A stretch of DNA of 64,000 nt, from positions 1-64,000 of the forward strand of contig NZ_NSKE01000009.1 of NCBI RefSeq assembly GCF_002287075.1, given 5' to 3'. A model generated the notes under the pieces. It was not told the origin of the DNA. It made no database searches and worked only from the letters and a program-made list of their open reading frames with translations. This DNA is from Fodinibius salipaludis (GTDB lineage Bacteria > Bacteroidota > Rhodothermia > Balneolales > Balneolaceae). The position numbers and the translations under genes are program-made. Below, one piece after another: positions 50,961-59,473 of this stretch (positions are counted from its first letter, which is position 1; every line of letters begins with the position of its first letter).

Positions 50961-51794
50961 TTATTCTTTATACGTCAGTACCCGTCCCCAAAGACTTTTA
51001 GTGCCCCAGATACCGCGTCGCAACGTTTCCAGCTGCACGATCTGGCTGTGATCCACAAACATATTGACTTCGGGACCATAGTTTTTGATATACCAAGCGA
51101 ACACTTCCGGATCGGCTGCTTCAAACATCAGCTTTTCCAGGCCGATTTCGTTGATAAAGGCCGCCGGGACATCGGTTCTCCACGGGTCAGCATTTTCGGT
51201 GATGCCTTCCGACTCAATCATGATCATATAGGCTCCGGCATCTACAAACCTTTTGGCTTGCTTTACGGCATAGCTGGTATCCAATGTGCCTTCAGATTCC
51301 AATTCGCCCTGCGCTGTATCGCCGCCGGCTCCAAACTGGATACCAATTTCGGGCTTGGCCTTAAGTCCGGCCTCCTGCACTTTCTCGATCAGACGCAGCC
51401 AGTCGTCGGTGGGCAGGGTGATAAATCCGGCCGAGAGCTCAATAATATCGAAACCGTAATCTTTGCAGGTATCGATATATTGGTCGACGGCGTCTTTACC
51501 CTGCGTAAGCACGTACTCCATGAATCCACCGGTAGATACCAACGCATCGTGATCGTGGGCAATGTCAATCAGTTCAGTTACCTTATCTTTGGGCATAATT
51601 GAAAACGATCCACCAGAAAATTTCAGTGAGTCTACATGTTCGCCCATCGTTTCCATGATATCATTGAGATACCGTTTGCCCATAACCGCGTAATACGGGC
51701 CGCGGATTTCGGTAATGCCAGTTTTTCTGGGTTTAGGTTCTCGTTCGTTTTTATTTAAGAAGTCGAATGTTTTTTCGTCGGCCATAACAGCCAC
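50961..51794 (-). CDS. comA: Phosphosulfolactate synthase
   Basis: This 277-residue TIM-barrel protein of the ComA family adds sulfite to phosphoenolpyruvate, giving (R)-2-phospho-3-sulfolactate. Family marks are KTGITEIRGPYYAVMGKRYLNDIME, SLKFSGGSFSIMP, STGGFMEYVLTQ, FDIIELSAGFITLP, IGIQFGAGGD and NMFVDHSQIVQLE. ComA is known from coenzyme M synthesis in methanogens and sulfolactate synthesis in Bacillus; no comB or comC is visible here. It lies 56 nt downstream of the MmgE/PrpD gene on the same strand. Start may be Met 4 (MADEKTFDF). Confidence 0.88.
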   Translation of the reverse strand: MAVMADEKTFDFLNKNEREPKPRKTGITEIRGPYYAVMGKRYLNDIMETMGEHVDSLKFSGGSFSIMPKDKVTELIDIAHDHDALVSTGGFMEYVLTQGKDAVDQYIDTCKDYGFDIIELSAGFITLPTDDWLRLIEKVQEAGLKAKPEIGIQFGAGGDTAQGELESEGTLDTSYAVKQAKRFVDAGAYMIMIESEGITENADPWRTDVPAAFINEIGLEKLMFEAADPEVFAWYIKNYGPEVNMFVDHSQIVQLETLRRGIWGTKSLWGRVLTYKE

Positions 51795-51850
51795 CTTTTA
51801 TTTATTGTTGTTGGGATACGGAAACCGTATCCGCACAATTCAAATATTCC

Positions 51851-53218
51851 TTAAGACTCTAATTTTACTTTTGTTAATAGGTTCATCAAATCAGATACCG
51901 AATGCTGTTCAAAATCCTGTACGGTCTCAATAATCTGGTCACGTAATTCTTCGGAAGTATAAGGTTGAGCTAACCCTTTAAATTTTTGGATGATGGTGTC
52001 CCAGCTCATGGGACGCGTGTGAAAGCCTTCGTAATCGCGCTTTTTGATGGAATGTCTTTCTCCACTCTTGAGGTGCACCGTCAGTTTGGTCGGCATCTCA
52101 TCGGGAAAGCGATCGCTGTACTCCTGTTTCGGTGAGACCTTCACTTTCTGTAACAGCGACTGAATGTCATCAGCTTCAATGCGATTCTTCTGATACTGTT
52201 CCGGCATTACTGGTCCGTCTAATAGCGCTGCTGAAACCATATATTGCAGGCTGTGATCGGCCTCTTCTTTGGTACGGACAATCGTTTTATCGCCTTCTTC
52301 ACCACCGCCTATAATGTGATATGCTACATCAAAGATGTCGATCTCAATTTTCTCAACATTTTCCGCTGTAAAGTCGTGCTTCTCCTTCAGCTCGATCATT
52401 CCTTCAATGGAGGACTGGGAATGTATCTCGGCATTGTATTTCTTAATAATGGTATTGGACACGCGCTCCAGATCTTCGTTGAACCAATCGATGGAAAATT
52501 CTCCGGCAATGGAATCCATAAATCCTTTGTTGCCTTCGAAAACAGCGGGTGGACCAGTAATGCCATATTTAGCAAGAAATGCAGCGTTGGTACCTCCAAA
52601 AGCGGTATGTGGATAGGCCAATCCCTTCCAGTTGGAAAGTGCACCGGTTCGGGTTACGCGCAGGGCGTTTAGTGCTGTACCTGCAATCGAAATAGCATTA
52701 GCCGTTTTATCTTCATCTAATCCCAGTGCTTTGGAAACTCCAGCTGCTACCGCATAAGAGCCCTGGGTGGTGTGGTCAAATCCCTTGTCGCGCACAGGCG
52801 CTTCATCACTCAACCGACACTGCACGTGGTAGGCGACACCGAGGGCAGTCAAAAAATCTTTTCCACTTAAATCAGTAGTCTCACCGGCTGCTAAAATAGA
52901 CCCGATATTATCGCTCGGATGGCACGTTTCGCCCTTCGCCAGGTAGCTGTCGTTAAAATCAAGGTAGCGAACGAGTCCGCTGTTATAGAGTGCAGCGCGA
53001 TCGGGCGTTGTTTTGCCGCCACCAATCAAAGTACTTTGTTCCGAACCACCAAAATCATCGAGCATCTGCCGTATTGCTTTAACCGGTGGGCCTTCAATAG
53101 CGCCAATGGCCGTACCCAGCGAATCGAGAAGCCTTATTTTAAGCTGTTTTCTGGCCTCGTTAGATAAATTACTATAAGTAGCTTGATCAGTAAAAGTTGC
53201 CAAGTCGTGTACAATCAT
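51851..53218 (-). CDS. MmgE/PrpD-family protein
   Basis: This 455-residue protein resembles 2-methylcitrate dehydratase and cis-aconitate decarboxylase. Motifs include LGTAIGAIEGPPVKAIRQML, LVRYLDFNDSYLAKGETCHPSDNIGSILAAGE (about 80-110) with the family Asp and His residues, and GALSNWKGLAYPHTAFGGTNAAFLA. The substrate cannot be read from sequence; no prpB or prpC is nearby, so propionate catabolism is not supported. Pairing with phosphosulfolactate synthase suggests a dehydratase or decarboxylase acting in C3-sulfonate or related metabolism. Confidence 0.88.
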   Translation of the reverse strand: MIVHDLATFTDQATYSNLSNEARKQLKIRLLDSLGTAIGAIEGPPVKAIRQMLDDFGGSEQSTLIGGGKTTPDRAALYNSGLVRYLDFNDSYLAKGETCHPSDNIGSILAAGETTDLSGKDFLTALGVAYHVQCRLSDEAPVRDKGFDHTTQGSYAVAAGVSKALGLDEDKTANAISIAGTALNALRVTRTGALSNWKGLAYPHTAFGGTNAAFLAKYGITGPPAVFEGNKGFMDSIAGEFSIDWFNEDLERVSNTIIKKYNAEIHSQSSIEGMIELKEKHDFTAENVEKIEIDIFDVAYHIIGGGEEGDKTIVRTKEEADHSLQYMVSAALLDGPVMPEQYQKNRIEADDIQSLLQKVKVSPKQEYSDRFPDEMPTKLTVHLKSGERHSIKKRDYEGFHTRPMSWDTIIQKFKGLAQPYTSEELRDQIIETVQDFEQHSVSDLMNLLTKVKLES

Positions 53219-53337
53219 GATACTGTGGTTTACGATTCGTGATTATAAAATCATTTGATCCTGCAAATACGAGAAATTATTATGTTTAATACTATTTTAT
53301 CCTTTTATATAATGAACGTTATCTATAGACGATACAT

Positions 53338-53967
53338 TTAATCCGTCGGGATATTATAGGTACATGAGTAATCACCATCAGCGATATAGCTGGTTCTCTC
53401 TGCATTTTCATTAAACAATCTCTTATAAAACATCTCTTCGAGTTTGCATGGCAGGCGGGTCTCTTTCACAACTTCACTAAAGGGGCAATTACACTCCCTT
53501 ACCGTCAGCGACTCATCACTCTTATCAAAATCGAATTCCGGCATGAACCCCTCCTCTTCCAGCATCTGCATCAGTATCTTAATCTTGGACTCCGGATCCT
53601 CGGCCGATGATTCCTTGATCCGATCCTGGGCTTCTTCGAGGCGCTGATCCCAGAAATCCTCAAAAAAATCTTCCACCAACTGTTCGCTCCCTTTCGTTTT
53701 AAGATACTTGATAATATTGCGAATGAGCTTTGACTCGGATGAAGGAAACAAACTATTCCCTTTTGAGGTCAGCTGATACTGCAGGCTGGGGCGACCCGGT
53801 CCCGATCGTACGTAATCACGCTCTACATAGCCATCACGCTCTAACTGCAGAAAGTGTTCACGCAGAGTCGTTTTAGCCAGATCAATTTCTTCCACGGCCT
53901 CATCAATAGAAAGAGTACCTCTCCGTTTTATTAAATCGATTATCTCTTTTTTTGAACCGGTAAACAT
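53338..53967 (-). CDS. SufR-like winged-helix regulator with C-terminal Cys motif
   Basis: This 209-residue regulator has a DeoR/ArsR-like winged helix (KKEIIDLIKRRGTLSIDEAVEEIDLAKTTLREHFLQLERDGYVE) with SGPGRPSLQYQLT wing, a helical middle and a Cys-rich end: ECNCPFSEVVKETRLPCKL and GDYSCTYN. This Cys spacing resembles SufR-type Fe-S regulators, so it may sense NO, oxygen or Fe-S status. It is 32 nt downstream of the RIC-like gene, so the pair is probably one operon. Confidence 0.82.
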   Translation of the reverse strand: MFTGSKKEIIDLIKRRGTLSIDEAVEEIDLAKTTLREHFLQLERDGYVERDYVRSGPGRPSLQYQLTSKGNSLFPSSESKLIRNIIKYLKTKGSEQLVEDFFEDFWDQRLEEAQDRIKESSAEDPESKIKILMQMLEEEGFMPEFDFDKSDESLTVRECNCPFSEVVKETRLPCKLEEMFYKRLFNENAERTSYIADGDYSCTYNIPTD

Positions 53968-53999
53968 AATGTGGGCTCTATATTTTTAACCTATACAAT

Positions 54000-54773
54000 T
54001 TAGCTTTTGGCTTTTATCTGTTCTTTAACGCATGGTAAAATCTGATCCTTCTCTATCTCAAACTGTTTTTCTAATTTAGAAAACAGGATTTTAAAATTCT
54101 CATTTTGAATTCGCAGTGTTGAACACGCATTTCCGGGATTTTCGAACTCATTCCCTTTCTCCCGAATCGTCTTCATCAAATTTCGCAGACGAGGCTGATC
54201 TCTTTCAATTACGCTAAACGATTTCTCTAATTTTTGGATGGTCCCGTGGTTCAGATTGTTATTACTATTATTTTTGAGGCGTTCGATTAGCGGATAAAAC
54301 TTTTCCTGTTCAAACGCATAATACATACCGAGGGCTTCTCGGAATTTGTCATAATGCCACTTCATCGTCTTAAGCCACGGATACTGATTGCCGTGTATTT
54401 TGCGGATGCGGGGAAAGTTTTCGTCTATCTCTTCCAATAGCGATCGATTGGGGCTAATATATGATTCTTCCAGATATGTAGTCCATTCTGGCAGTGTAGA
54501 ATCTTTATCAGGCTTCTCCCTACTTTTATTTGAAACTTCCCCATTTGTCGTCGAACCGTGTTTCTTTAACCACCGGAGCACTTCTACTTCACTCCATTTA
54601 CGCTGCTGACAGATTGACCGGAGCGTTTCCTGTTCATGATTGGCTGGTGATAACCCAATAGAAGAAAGCAGCTCACCCGCCTCACTATCCGAACGAACTA
54701 TTTCTGTAATAGTAGCTTCAGGAGTAAGATTTGAAAGGGATTGATCAGAATTCATATCATCATTTTTATTCAA
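54000..54773 (-). CDS. RIC/ScdA-like hemerythrin-fold protein with degenerate di-iron site
   Basis: This 257-residue protein has a ScdA-N (DUF542-like) domain (about 14-75, TPEATITEIVRSDSEAGELLSSIGLSPANHE) and a hemerythrin-like bundle (about 95-255). RIC proteins repair NO-damaged Fe-S clusters with a di-iron site of five His and two Glu. Here the first HH-type site reads YISPNRS, the E-x-HM site reads YYAFEQEKFYP, and the last H-x-H-x-EN site reads EIEKDQILP; one His (KIHGNQYP) and perhaps one Glu remain. Catalysis is doubtful; a sensor or scaffold role with the adjacent regulator is possible. Confidence 0.75.
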   Translation of the reverse strand: MNKNDDMNSDQSLSNLTPEATITEIVRSDSEAGELLSSIGLSPANHEQETLRSICQQRKWSEVEVLRWLKKHGSTTNGEVSNKSREKPDKDSTLPEWTTYLEESYISPNRSLLEEIDENFPRIRKIHGNQYPWLKTMKWHYDKFREALGMYYAFEQEKFYPLIERLKNNSNNNLNHGTIQKLEKSFSVIERDQPRLRNLMKTIREKGNEFENPGNACSTLRIQNENFKILFSKLEKQFEIEKDQILPCVKEQIKAKS

Positions 54774-54818
54774 ATTGGATTTGTTTCCAATCCGTCTCTA
54801 AGATATCGATGATTTTAT

Positions 54819-54828
54819 GATTAATCAA
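54819..54828. promoter_or_regulatory. 10-bp palindrome in divergent RIC-ferredoxin promoter region
   Basis: TGATTAATCA within a 150-bp divergent gap between the RIC-like gene and the ferredoxin gene, flanked by TTTTA/TAAAA-like runs. Candidate regulator site, for instance for the SufR-like protein; not proved. Confidence 0.35.
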
Positions 54829-54923
54829 TAAAAAAGGTTAAAACCGTTTTTATAGTTGATATTCATTTTAGGGACTCCTACCTTTTGGGTGAAGCAATAA
54901 AAATCGAGTAGTATTTAGCAGCT

Positions 54924-55280
54924 ATGGCATACGTTGTAACCGATCCATGCATCCAATGCAAACACACCAACTGCGCTGCGGTTTGCCCCGTTGATGCGTT
55001 CAGGGAAGGACCCAACTTTTTGGTGATTGATCCCATTGAATGCATTGATTGTGATGCCTGCGTAGCCGAATGTCCCGAAGAGGCAATTTATCCGGATGAT
55101 GAAGTACCGATGGAGTGGGAAGATTATATCGAGTTAAATGAACGGCTTTCTGAAGAATGGGCCGATCATATCATCAACCAAGCTAAAGAGGCCCTGCCGG
55201 ATGTTGATCAATGGAGCGGCCAAGAAAATAAACGCAAACACCTTATTAAAAGCTGGCAAGAAGAAAAAGCAGTGAAGTAG
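54924..55280 (+). CDS. fdxA: 7Fe/8Fe ferredoxin (FdxA-like)
   Basis: This 118-residue ferredoxin starts MAYVVTDPCIQCKHTNCAAVCPVDAF, the FdxA 3Fe-4S/4Fe-4S signature (Cys at about 9, 12, 17, 21), followed by the 4Fe-4S motif CIDCDACVAECPEEAIYP. The C-terminal half is acidic and helical, as in FdxA. It is divergent from the RIC-like gene and heads the plus-strand run DUF2249, DUF59 and NnrS-like genes. It may supply electrons for NO-related repair; the partner is unknown. Confidence 0.9.
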   Translation: MAYVVTDPCIQCKHTNCAAVCPVDAFREGPNFLVIDPIECIDCDACVAECPEEAIYPDDEVPMEWEDYIELNERLSEEWADHIINQAKEALPDVDQWSGQENKRKHLIKSWQEEKAVK

Positions 55281-55356
55281 TTATTGGTTAATAGTTATTC
55301 GTAGGTGCAAAACCTAATAATTATTAACCAATAACTAATAACTAAAGTCAAAAACA

Positions 55357-55599
55357 ATGCCTGATACAGTAGAAGAAATTGACGTTCGTAAAATTCCTCC
55401 TCATAAAAAGCATGCAACAATTTTTGATACCTACGATGAGCTTGATGAGGGAGAAGCTTTTATCATTATAAACGACCATGATCCCAAACCGCTGCGTTAC
55501 CAAATGTCTGCCATGCACGGACAGGATAACTACAGTTGGGATTACCTTGAAGAAGGTCCTGAGGTTTGGAAAGTACATATCGGCAAAACTACTGAATAA
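55357..55599 (+). CDS. Single-domain DUF2249 protein
   Basis: This 80-residue protein has a complete DUF2249 domain: EIDVRKIPPHKKHATIFDTYDELDEGEAFIIINDHDPKPLRYQMSA and WDYLEEGPEVWKVHIGK. It is a stand-alone version of the repeats in the 49625-50371 protein. It lies in a plus-strand set with ferredoxin and DUF59 genes, a grouping that recurs with NO-stress functions. Six nucleotides separate it from the next gene. Confidence 0.88.
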   Translation: MPDTVEEIDVRKIPPHKKHATIFDTYDELDEGEAFIIINDHDPKPLRYQMSAMHGQDNYSWDYLEEGPEVWKVHIGKTTE

Positions 55600-55605
55600 C
55601 GAATT

Positions 55606-55932
55606 ATGGATTCTACTCCCATAGATAGGCGCACGATAGTCCGGCAGCTCCGCGATGTCATTGATCCCGAGTTAGGGGTCAACATCGTTGATTTGGGACT
55701 GGTATATAACATCTTGATTGGCGATGACAAGGTGGTGCTTGAATATACCGTTACTACGCCGGGCTGTCCCATGCGCCGATACCTGCAGCAAGAGATCGAG
55801 AAAGCGCTGGAATCAATAGAGGAAATTGATAACTACGAAGCGAAAATTGTCTGGGAGCCGGAGTGGAATGTGGATATGATAAAAGATGACGTTGAGTTTT
55901 TTGCTCATCCCCCACCCCAACAACGTGTATAA
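55606..55932 (+). CDS. DUF59/MIP18-family metal-sulfur cluster assembly factor
   Basis: This 108-residue protein of the SufT/PaaD family has the signature DVIDPELGVNIVDLGLVYNI and the reactive-Cys motif TVTTPGCPMRRYLQQEIE. Such proteins aid Fe-S cluster assembly or transfer. Embedded between DUF2249 and NnrS-like genes, it likely helps maintain Fe-S proteins under NO stress. Spacing of 6 nt upstream and 12 nt downstream supports an operon. Confidence 0.9.
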   Translation: MDSTPIDRRTIVRQLRDVIDPELGVNIVDLGLVYNILIGDDKVVLEYTVTTPGCPMRRYLQQEIEKALESIEEIDNYEAKIVWEPEWNVDMIKDDVEFFAHPPPQQRV

Positions 55933-55944
55933 TTACTCCAGAAC

Positions 55945-57054
55945 ATGAACAAAGTACCAACCTCTGTACTTGTGGGACTGCTGATTTTGGCGGCCGTAGG
56001 ATTACTTGCCGGCCTATATTCCGGCTTGGTCCGCCTGGGATTGCTCTCTTTCGCAACCCCACTGGTATCGCCTATAGCCCACGGACCGCTAATGATCAAT
56101 GGTTTTTTGGGCACGCTCATCGGCCTGGAACGCGCCGCTGCTCTCGAAAAAAAGTGGGCCTACGCCGCTCCGGTATTTTTAGCGGCCTCAACCATCCTGC
56201 TGCTGATTGGATTTCCCGGCCCCTCCAACGGTGCGCTGATCCTGGGATCGGTAGGACTTACGTTCGTCATGGGATACCTGTACTACCTACAGCCCAAAAT
56301 CTATCATTTAATTATGGCGCTGGGGGCCTTTTCACTGTTAGTAGGTAATCTACTCTTTGTGGCTGGTACCCCCATTTACTCGATTGTTGGTTGGTGGGCG
56401 GCCTTTCCCATGCTCACTATTTTTGGCGAACGACTCGAGCTCAACCGCATCATGCGTCCACCCAAGCAGGCTCAGCATATTTTTACAATGCTCATTTTAG
56501 GGTGGCTGGCCTCCCTGTCCATCACTCATATTGATCACACAATTGGCTGGCGTATAGCCTCTCTCCTGCTCATCGGTATCGCGGGATGGCTCATCAAATA
56601 CGACATTGCTCGTAAGACCATTAAATCTGTAGAATGGACGAAATACAGTGCTATCTGCCTGCTCACTGGTTACGGCTGGCTTATCCTTGCCGGACTTTTT
56701 GGTCTGCGGTATGATCTTCCTACCGCCGGACCTATCTATGACGGACTGTTGCACATGCTGTTTGTTGGGTTTGTATTCAGCATGATCTTCGCTCATGCCT
56801 CGGTCATTATCCCTTCGCTTTCGGGCAAACTGGTGCCCTGGCACACTTATTTCTACCTGCCGCTTATACTGTTACACAGTTTTCTATTGATACGAATAGC
56901 CGGTGATATGATGGGGCTACATCAAGTGAGAATTATTGGCAGCTATGGAAATGTGGCGGCTATTATCTTGTTTTTAGGAGGCATTATGTACCAATTAACG
57001 AAAGAAATTTTTTCTCAGAAATCTGAATCAATATCAACAAAAACACAATCTTAA
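55945..57054 (+). CDS. NnrS-like membrane protein
   Basis: This 369-residue protein has about 11-12 membrane helices. SPIAHGPLMINGFLGTLIGLERA at the start and YDGLLHMLFVGFVFSMIFAHASVIIPSL late in the chain place His residues in helices as in NnrS haem-copper proteins, which protect against NO. It is distinct from the other His-motif membrane protein at 61187-62440. It follows the DUF59 gene by 12 nt. The family call rests on motif layout and on the nitrite/NO neighbourhood. Confidence 0.75.
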   Translation: MNKVPTSVLVGLLILAAVGLLAGLYSGLVRLGLLSFATPLVSPIAHGPLMINGFLGTLIGLERAAALEKKWAYAAPVFLAASTILLLIGFPGPSNGALILGSVGLTFVMGYLYYLQPKIYHLIMALGAFSLLVGNLLFVAGTPIYSIVGWWAAFPMLTIFGERLELNRIMRPPKQAQHIFTMLILGWLASLSITHIDHTIGWRIASLLLIGIAGWLIKYDIARKTIKSVEWTKYSAICLLTGYGWLILAGLFGLRYDLPTAGPIYDGLLHMLFVGFVFSMIFAHASVIIPSLSGKLVPWHTYFYLPLILLHSFLLIRIAGDMMGLHQVRIIGSYGNVAAIILFLGGIMYQLTKEIFSQKSESISTKTQS

Positions 57055-57067
57055 ATAATACAACATT

Positions 57068-57505
57068 ATGCCTACACGTAGAGCAAATGCACAATGGAAT
57101 GGAGACCTAAAAAACGGAAAAGGAACAATGGAGCTGGAAAGCGGTTCCTATAAAGGAGCATATTCATTCGCTTCAAGGTTCGAAAATGGAGATAGAACTA
57201 ATCCCGAAGAACTTATTGGGGCCGCTCATGCCGGATGTTATTCCATGGCGTTATCTAACGAACTTGCCAAGGCGGGATACGATCCACAGTCGGTAGAGAC
57301 CGAAGCGAATGTGACATTTGAAGTTACCGATGATGGACCAACAATTACCAAAGTTAAACTTATCACAGAAGCTAATCTCTCTGATATTGATGAAGATACT
57401 TTTCACGAATTTGCCAACGGCGCTAAAGAAGCATGTCCCGTTTCTAAAGCGTTGTCGGGCACAGAAATATTACTTGATGCCACACTGCTTACTACAGCAA
57501 AATAA
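57068..57505 (+). CDS. OsmC-family peroxiredoxin-like protein
   Basis: This 145-residue protein is of the OsmC/Ohr family, which reduces organic hydroperoxides. The two catalytic Cys are Cys57 (IGAAHAGCYSMALS) and Cys123 (KEACPVSKAL). The N-terminal strand region AQWNGDLKNGKGTMELESGSYKG is typical of the OsmC (not Ohr) branch. It is 13 nt after the NnrS-like gene and probably in the same operon, fitting nitrosative and oxidative stress defence. Confidence 0.92.
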   Translation: MPTRRANAQWNGDLKNGKGTMELESGSYKGAYSFASRFENGDRTNPEELIGAAHAGCYSMALSNELAKAGYDPQSVETEANVTFEVTDDGPTITKVKLITEANLSDIDEDTFHEFANGAKEACPVSKALSGTEILLDATLLTTAK

Positions 57506-57572
57506 TGTGTAATCACATAAATACTTTCGTATCTTATATACTTAATTTTTAACCTAAGAATAACTCACATTT

Positions 57573-58145
57573 ATGACACGTTTTGCACCTTATTTATTTT
57601 CACTGATGTTACTTTTTGTAGCAGCTTGCGGCGGTGGTTCTGATCAACAAGCCGAAGAACAAACAGCTGATACTCAAGCTCAAGCTACCGAACAAGCTGA
57701 TGATGTTCGAACTATTGAAATGGTCGGTATAGATCGCATGAAATTCGTCGTTGAAGGCGAAGAAGAAGGTATTAAAACCGGAGAAAAAATGGGTGATTAT
57801 GTATTGCTCGAATCTATCACAGCCGAACCTGGCGAAGAACTCCGCATTCGTCTGACTACAGAAAGCACGTTACCAGCTTCGGCCATGGCGCACAACTTTG
57901 TGCTGCTTACCATGAACGCTGATGCTACTGCATTTGCCAACGCTGCATCCAAAGCACGTGACAATGAATACATTCCTGCCGACATGGAAGATCAAATCAT
58001 AGCACATACTGATCTTGCTTCCGGTGGAGAAACTGTTGAGGTTACTTTTACCGCTCCCGAAGAAACCGGAGAATATGAGTATATCTGTAGTTTCCCCGGC
58101 CACTATTCAGGCGGAATGAAGGGTATCCTTAACGTAGAAGGATAA
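57573..58145 (+). CDS. Azurin-like copper lipoprotein
   Basis: This 190-residue blue-copper lipoprotein has a lipobox VAACGG (Cys19 or so) and a Gln/Ala/Glu-rich linker. The azurin-like domain begins RTIEMVGIDRMKFVV; its ligands are His in MAHNFVLL, Cys and His in YICSFPGHYSGGMKG, and Met in the same motif. It is a lipoprotein counterpart of the periplasmic azurin at 45842-46297, so NirK may have both soluble and tethered electron donors. A terminator follows. Confidence 0.92.
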   Translation: MTRFAPYLFSLMLLFVAACGGGSDQQAEEQTADTQAQATEQADDVRTIEMVGIDRMKFVVEGEEEGIKTGEKMGDYVLLESITAEPGEELRIRLTTESTLPASAMAHNFVLLTMNADATAFANAASKARDNEYIPADMEDQIIAHTDLASGGETVEVTFTAPEETGEYEYICSFPGHYSGGMKGILNVEG

Positions 58146-58173
58146 CCTTTATTAACGTTTTATTTTTATTACC

Positions 58174-58206
58174 AAAGGCGGCTGAACAGATCAGTCGCCT
58201 TTTTTA
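58174..58206 (+). terminator. Intrinsic terminator after azurin-like lipoprotein gene
   Basis: AAAGGCGGCTGA pairs with TCAGTCGCCTTT (one G-T wobble) around loop ACAGA, followed by a run of T residues. Confidence 0.8.
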
Positions 58207-58232
58207 TTTCTGTCATTTTCTCAAAACAGCAA

Positions 58233-58733
58233 ATGATAACTATGTATTATCTCTCAGTATTTATTCACATAACTTCGGCTATTTTCTGGATTGGCGGCAT
58301 GCTGTTTACAGCCGGTGTGTTAGTTCCGGCAACACGTCACGAGTTACTTAAAAACAAGAAGGGCGAATTTTTCACGCTTGTCGGTAAAAAGTTCAGCCGT
58401 ATCTCCTGGGTATTATTTATCGCCTTAATAGTAACTGGTATTACCAATTTATTAACTCGGGGATATACGATTGAACAACTTCTTACCGGATCGTTCTGGA
58501 TAGAGGTCTTTGGCGGATATCTATTTATAAAATTATTGGTATTTGGATTGGTGCTGATCGTCAGCGGTATACACGATTTTTATGCCGGTCCTAAAGCGGC
58601 CGAACTCATGGATGAGCAGCCTGACCATTCCCAAACAAAACAAATGCGCAAAATTTCAAGCTGGCTGGGACGCCTTAACTTGATTCTGGGATTAGTCATT
58701 TTGTATTATGCCATGCGCTTACTGAGAGGATAA
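58233..58733 (+). CDS. CopD/DUF4149-like four-helix membrane protein
   Basis: This 166-residue protein has four membrane helices. VFIHITSAIFWIGGMLFTAGVLVPATRH carries the His and Gly-rich pattern of CopD-like copper-resistance and DUF4149 proteins. A second His occurs in VSGIHDFYAGPKAAEL. It could take part in copper transfer or bind haem. Two ATG codons (58233 and 58242) are possible starts. It is the last plus-strand gene before a convergent minus-strand set. Confidence 0.7.
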   Translation: MITMYYLSVFIHITSAIFWIGGMLFTAGVLVPATRHELLKNKKGEFFTLVGKKFSRISWVLFIALIVTGITNLLTRGYTIEQLLTGSFWIEVFGGYLFIKLLVFGLVLIVSGIHDFYAGPKAAELMDEQPDHSQTKQMRKISSWLGRLNLILGLVILYYAMRLLRG

Positions 58734-58785
58734 AAAGTATCAAGTAATGAGTAGAGTAATAAGTTATTTTTTTACTTCTTACTCA

Positions 58786-59193
58786 TCACATATTATAACT
58801 TACGGCCCGGTTCCAGTGCAGAAGAATAAACAGTGCAACAGCTCCCACTTCCAACAGACGTCCGATTATCGTAGCAGTTGAATTTAGTATATTCAGATAG
58901 GATGCTACATTGATTAAAATACCGAGATTTAATAACCCAACCATTACCAGTGCGAGCCTGGGATTTCCCCTCGACTTTGTTTTGAGGTAGCGCGGTAAAA
59001 TCCAATAGGCCGTGCCCATTGTCAGCTGAATGATCCATCCGAAAATACTCACTTCGATGTGGACTGAAAGCAAGCTCCATACCGAAGAATATTCGGGATA
59101 TACTTTGCTGATTAAAATCAGCGCTCCAATAGTAAACCCTACCAACATGTACAGCATCGAAGCTTTAATCATCCAGCGACTGAGTGTAGGCAT
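58786..59193 (-). CDS. Small four-helix membrane protein with haem-copper-like motif, copy 1
   Basis: This 135-residue protein has four membrane helices. SVHIEVSIFGWIIQLTMGTAYWILPRYL resembles the His-x(n)-G-W-x2-Q-x3-G-x2-Y/W-x3-P segment of NnrS and cbb3/NorB subunit I. It shares this pattern with the 59474-59932 protein, its probable paralogue. No catalytic function can be claimed; haem binding or an accessory role in NO handling is inferred from position. Confidence 0.65.
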   Translation of the reverse strand: MPTLSRWMIKASMLYMLVGFTIGALILISKVYPEYSSVWSLLSVHIEVSIFGWIIQLTMGTAYWILPRYLKTKSRGNPRLALVMVGLLNLGILINVASYLNILNSTATIIGRLLEVGAVALFILLHWNRAVSYNM

Positions 59194-59336
59194 GATTTCA
59201 TTATTTGGTTATTAAATTGTTATTGAGATTCAAGATCAAAACATTTTCTGTGATATACATCCACATTTATGCCTTTGGAATTTCTATCAAATATAGACTC
59301 TTCATGGAGTACAATTTTTAATTTTTGGATCAATTT

Positions 59337-59456
59337 ACATGTCATCCTGAACTTGTCGTATCCCTACCATTCGGGGTTTCAGGATCTGTAAGGAAATTTA
59401 AATTATAGATGCTGAACCAAAGCCTGTCCCGATACATCGGGGTTCAGCATGACACT
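59337..59456. repeat. Dispersed GTCATCCTGAAC-type repeat, second arm of 50-bp inverted repeat
   Basis: 59404-59453 matches the reverse complement of 50417-50466 at 49 of 50 positions. The first half (59337-59395) carries GTCATCCTGAACTTGTCG and TTTCAGGATCTGTAAGG phrases. Confidence 0.8.
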
Positions 59457-59473
59457 GGTGCTTTTCCATAAAA

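Noticed and set aside
51851-53218. 2-methylcitrate dehydratase (prpD) in propionate catabolism
   Set aside because: No prpB, prpC or acnD-type genes are nearby, and the partner gene is a phosphosulfolactate synthase; only the family name is kept.
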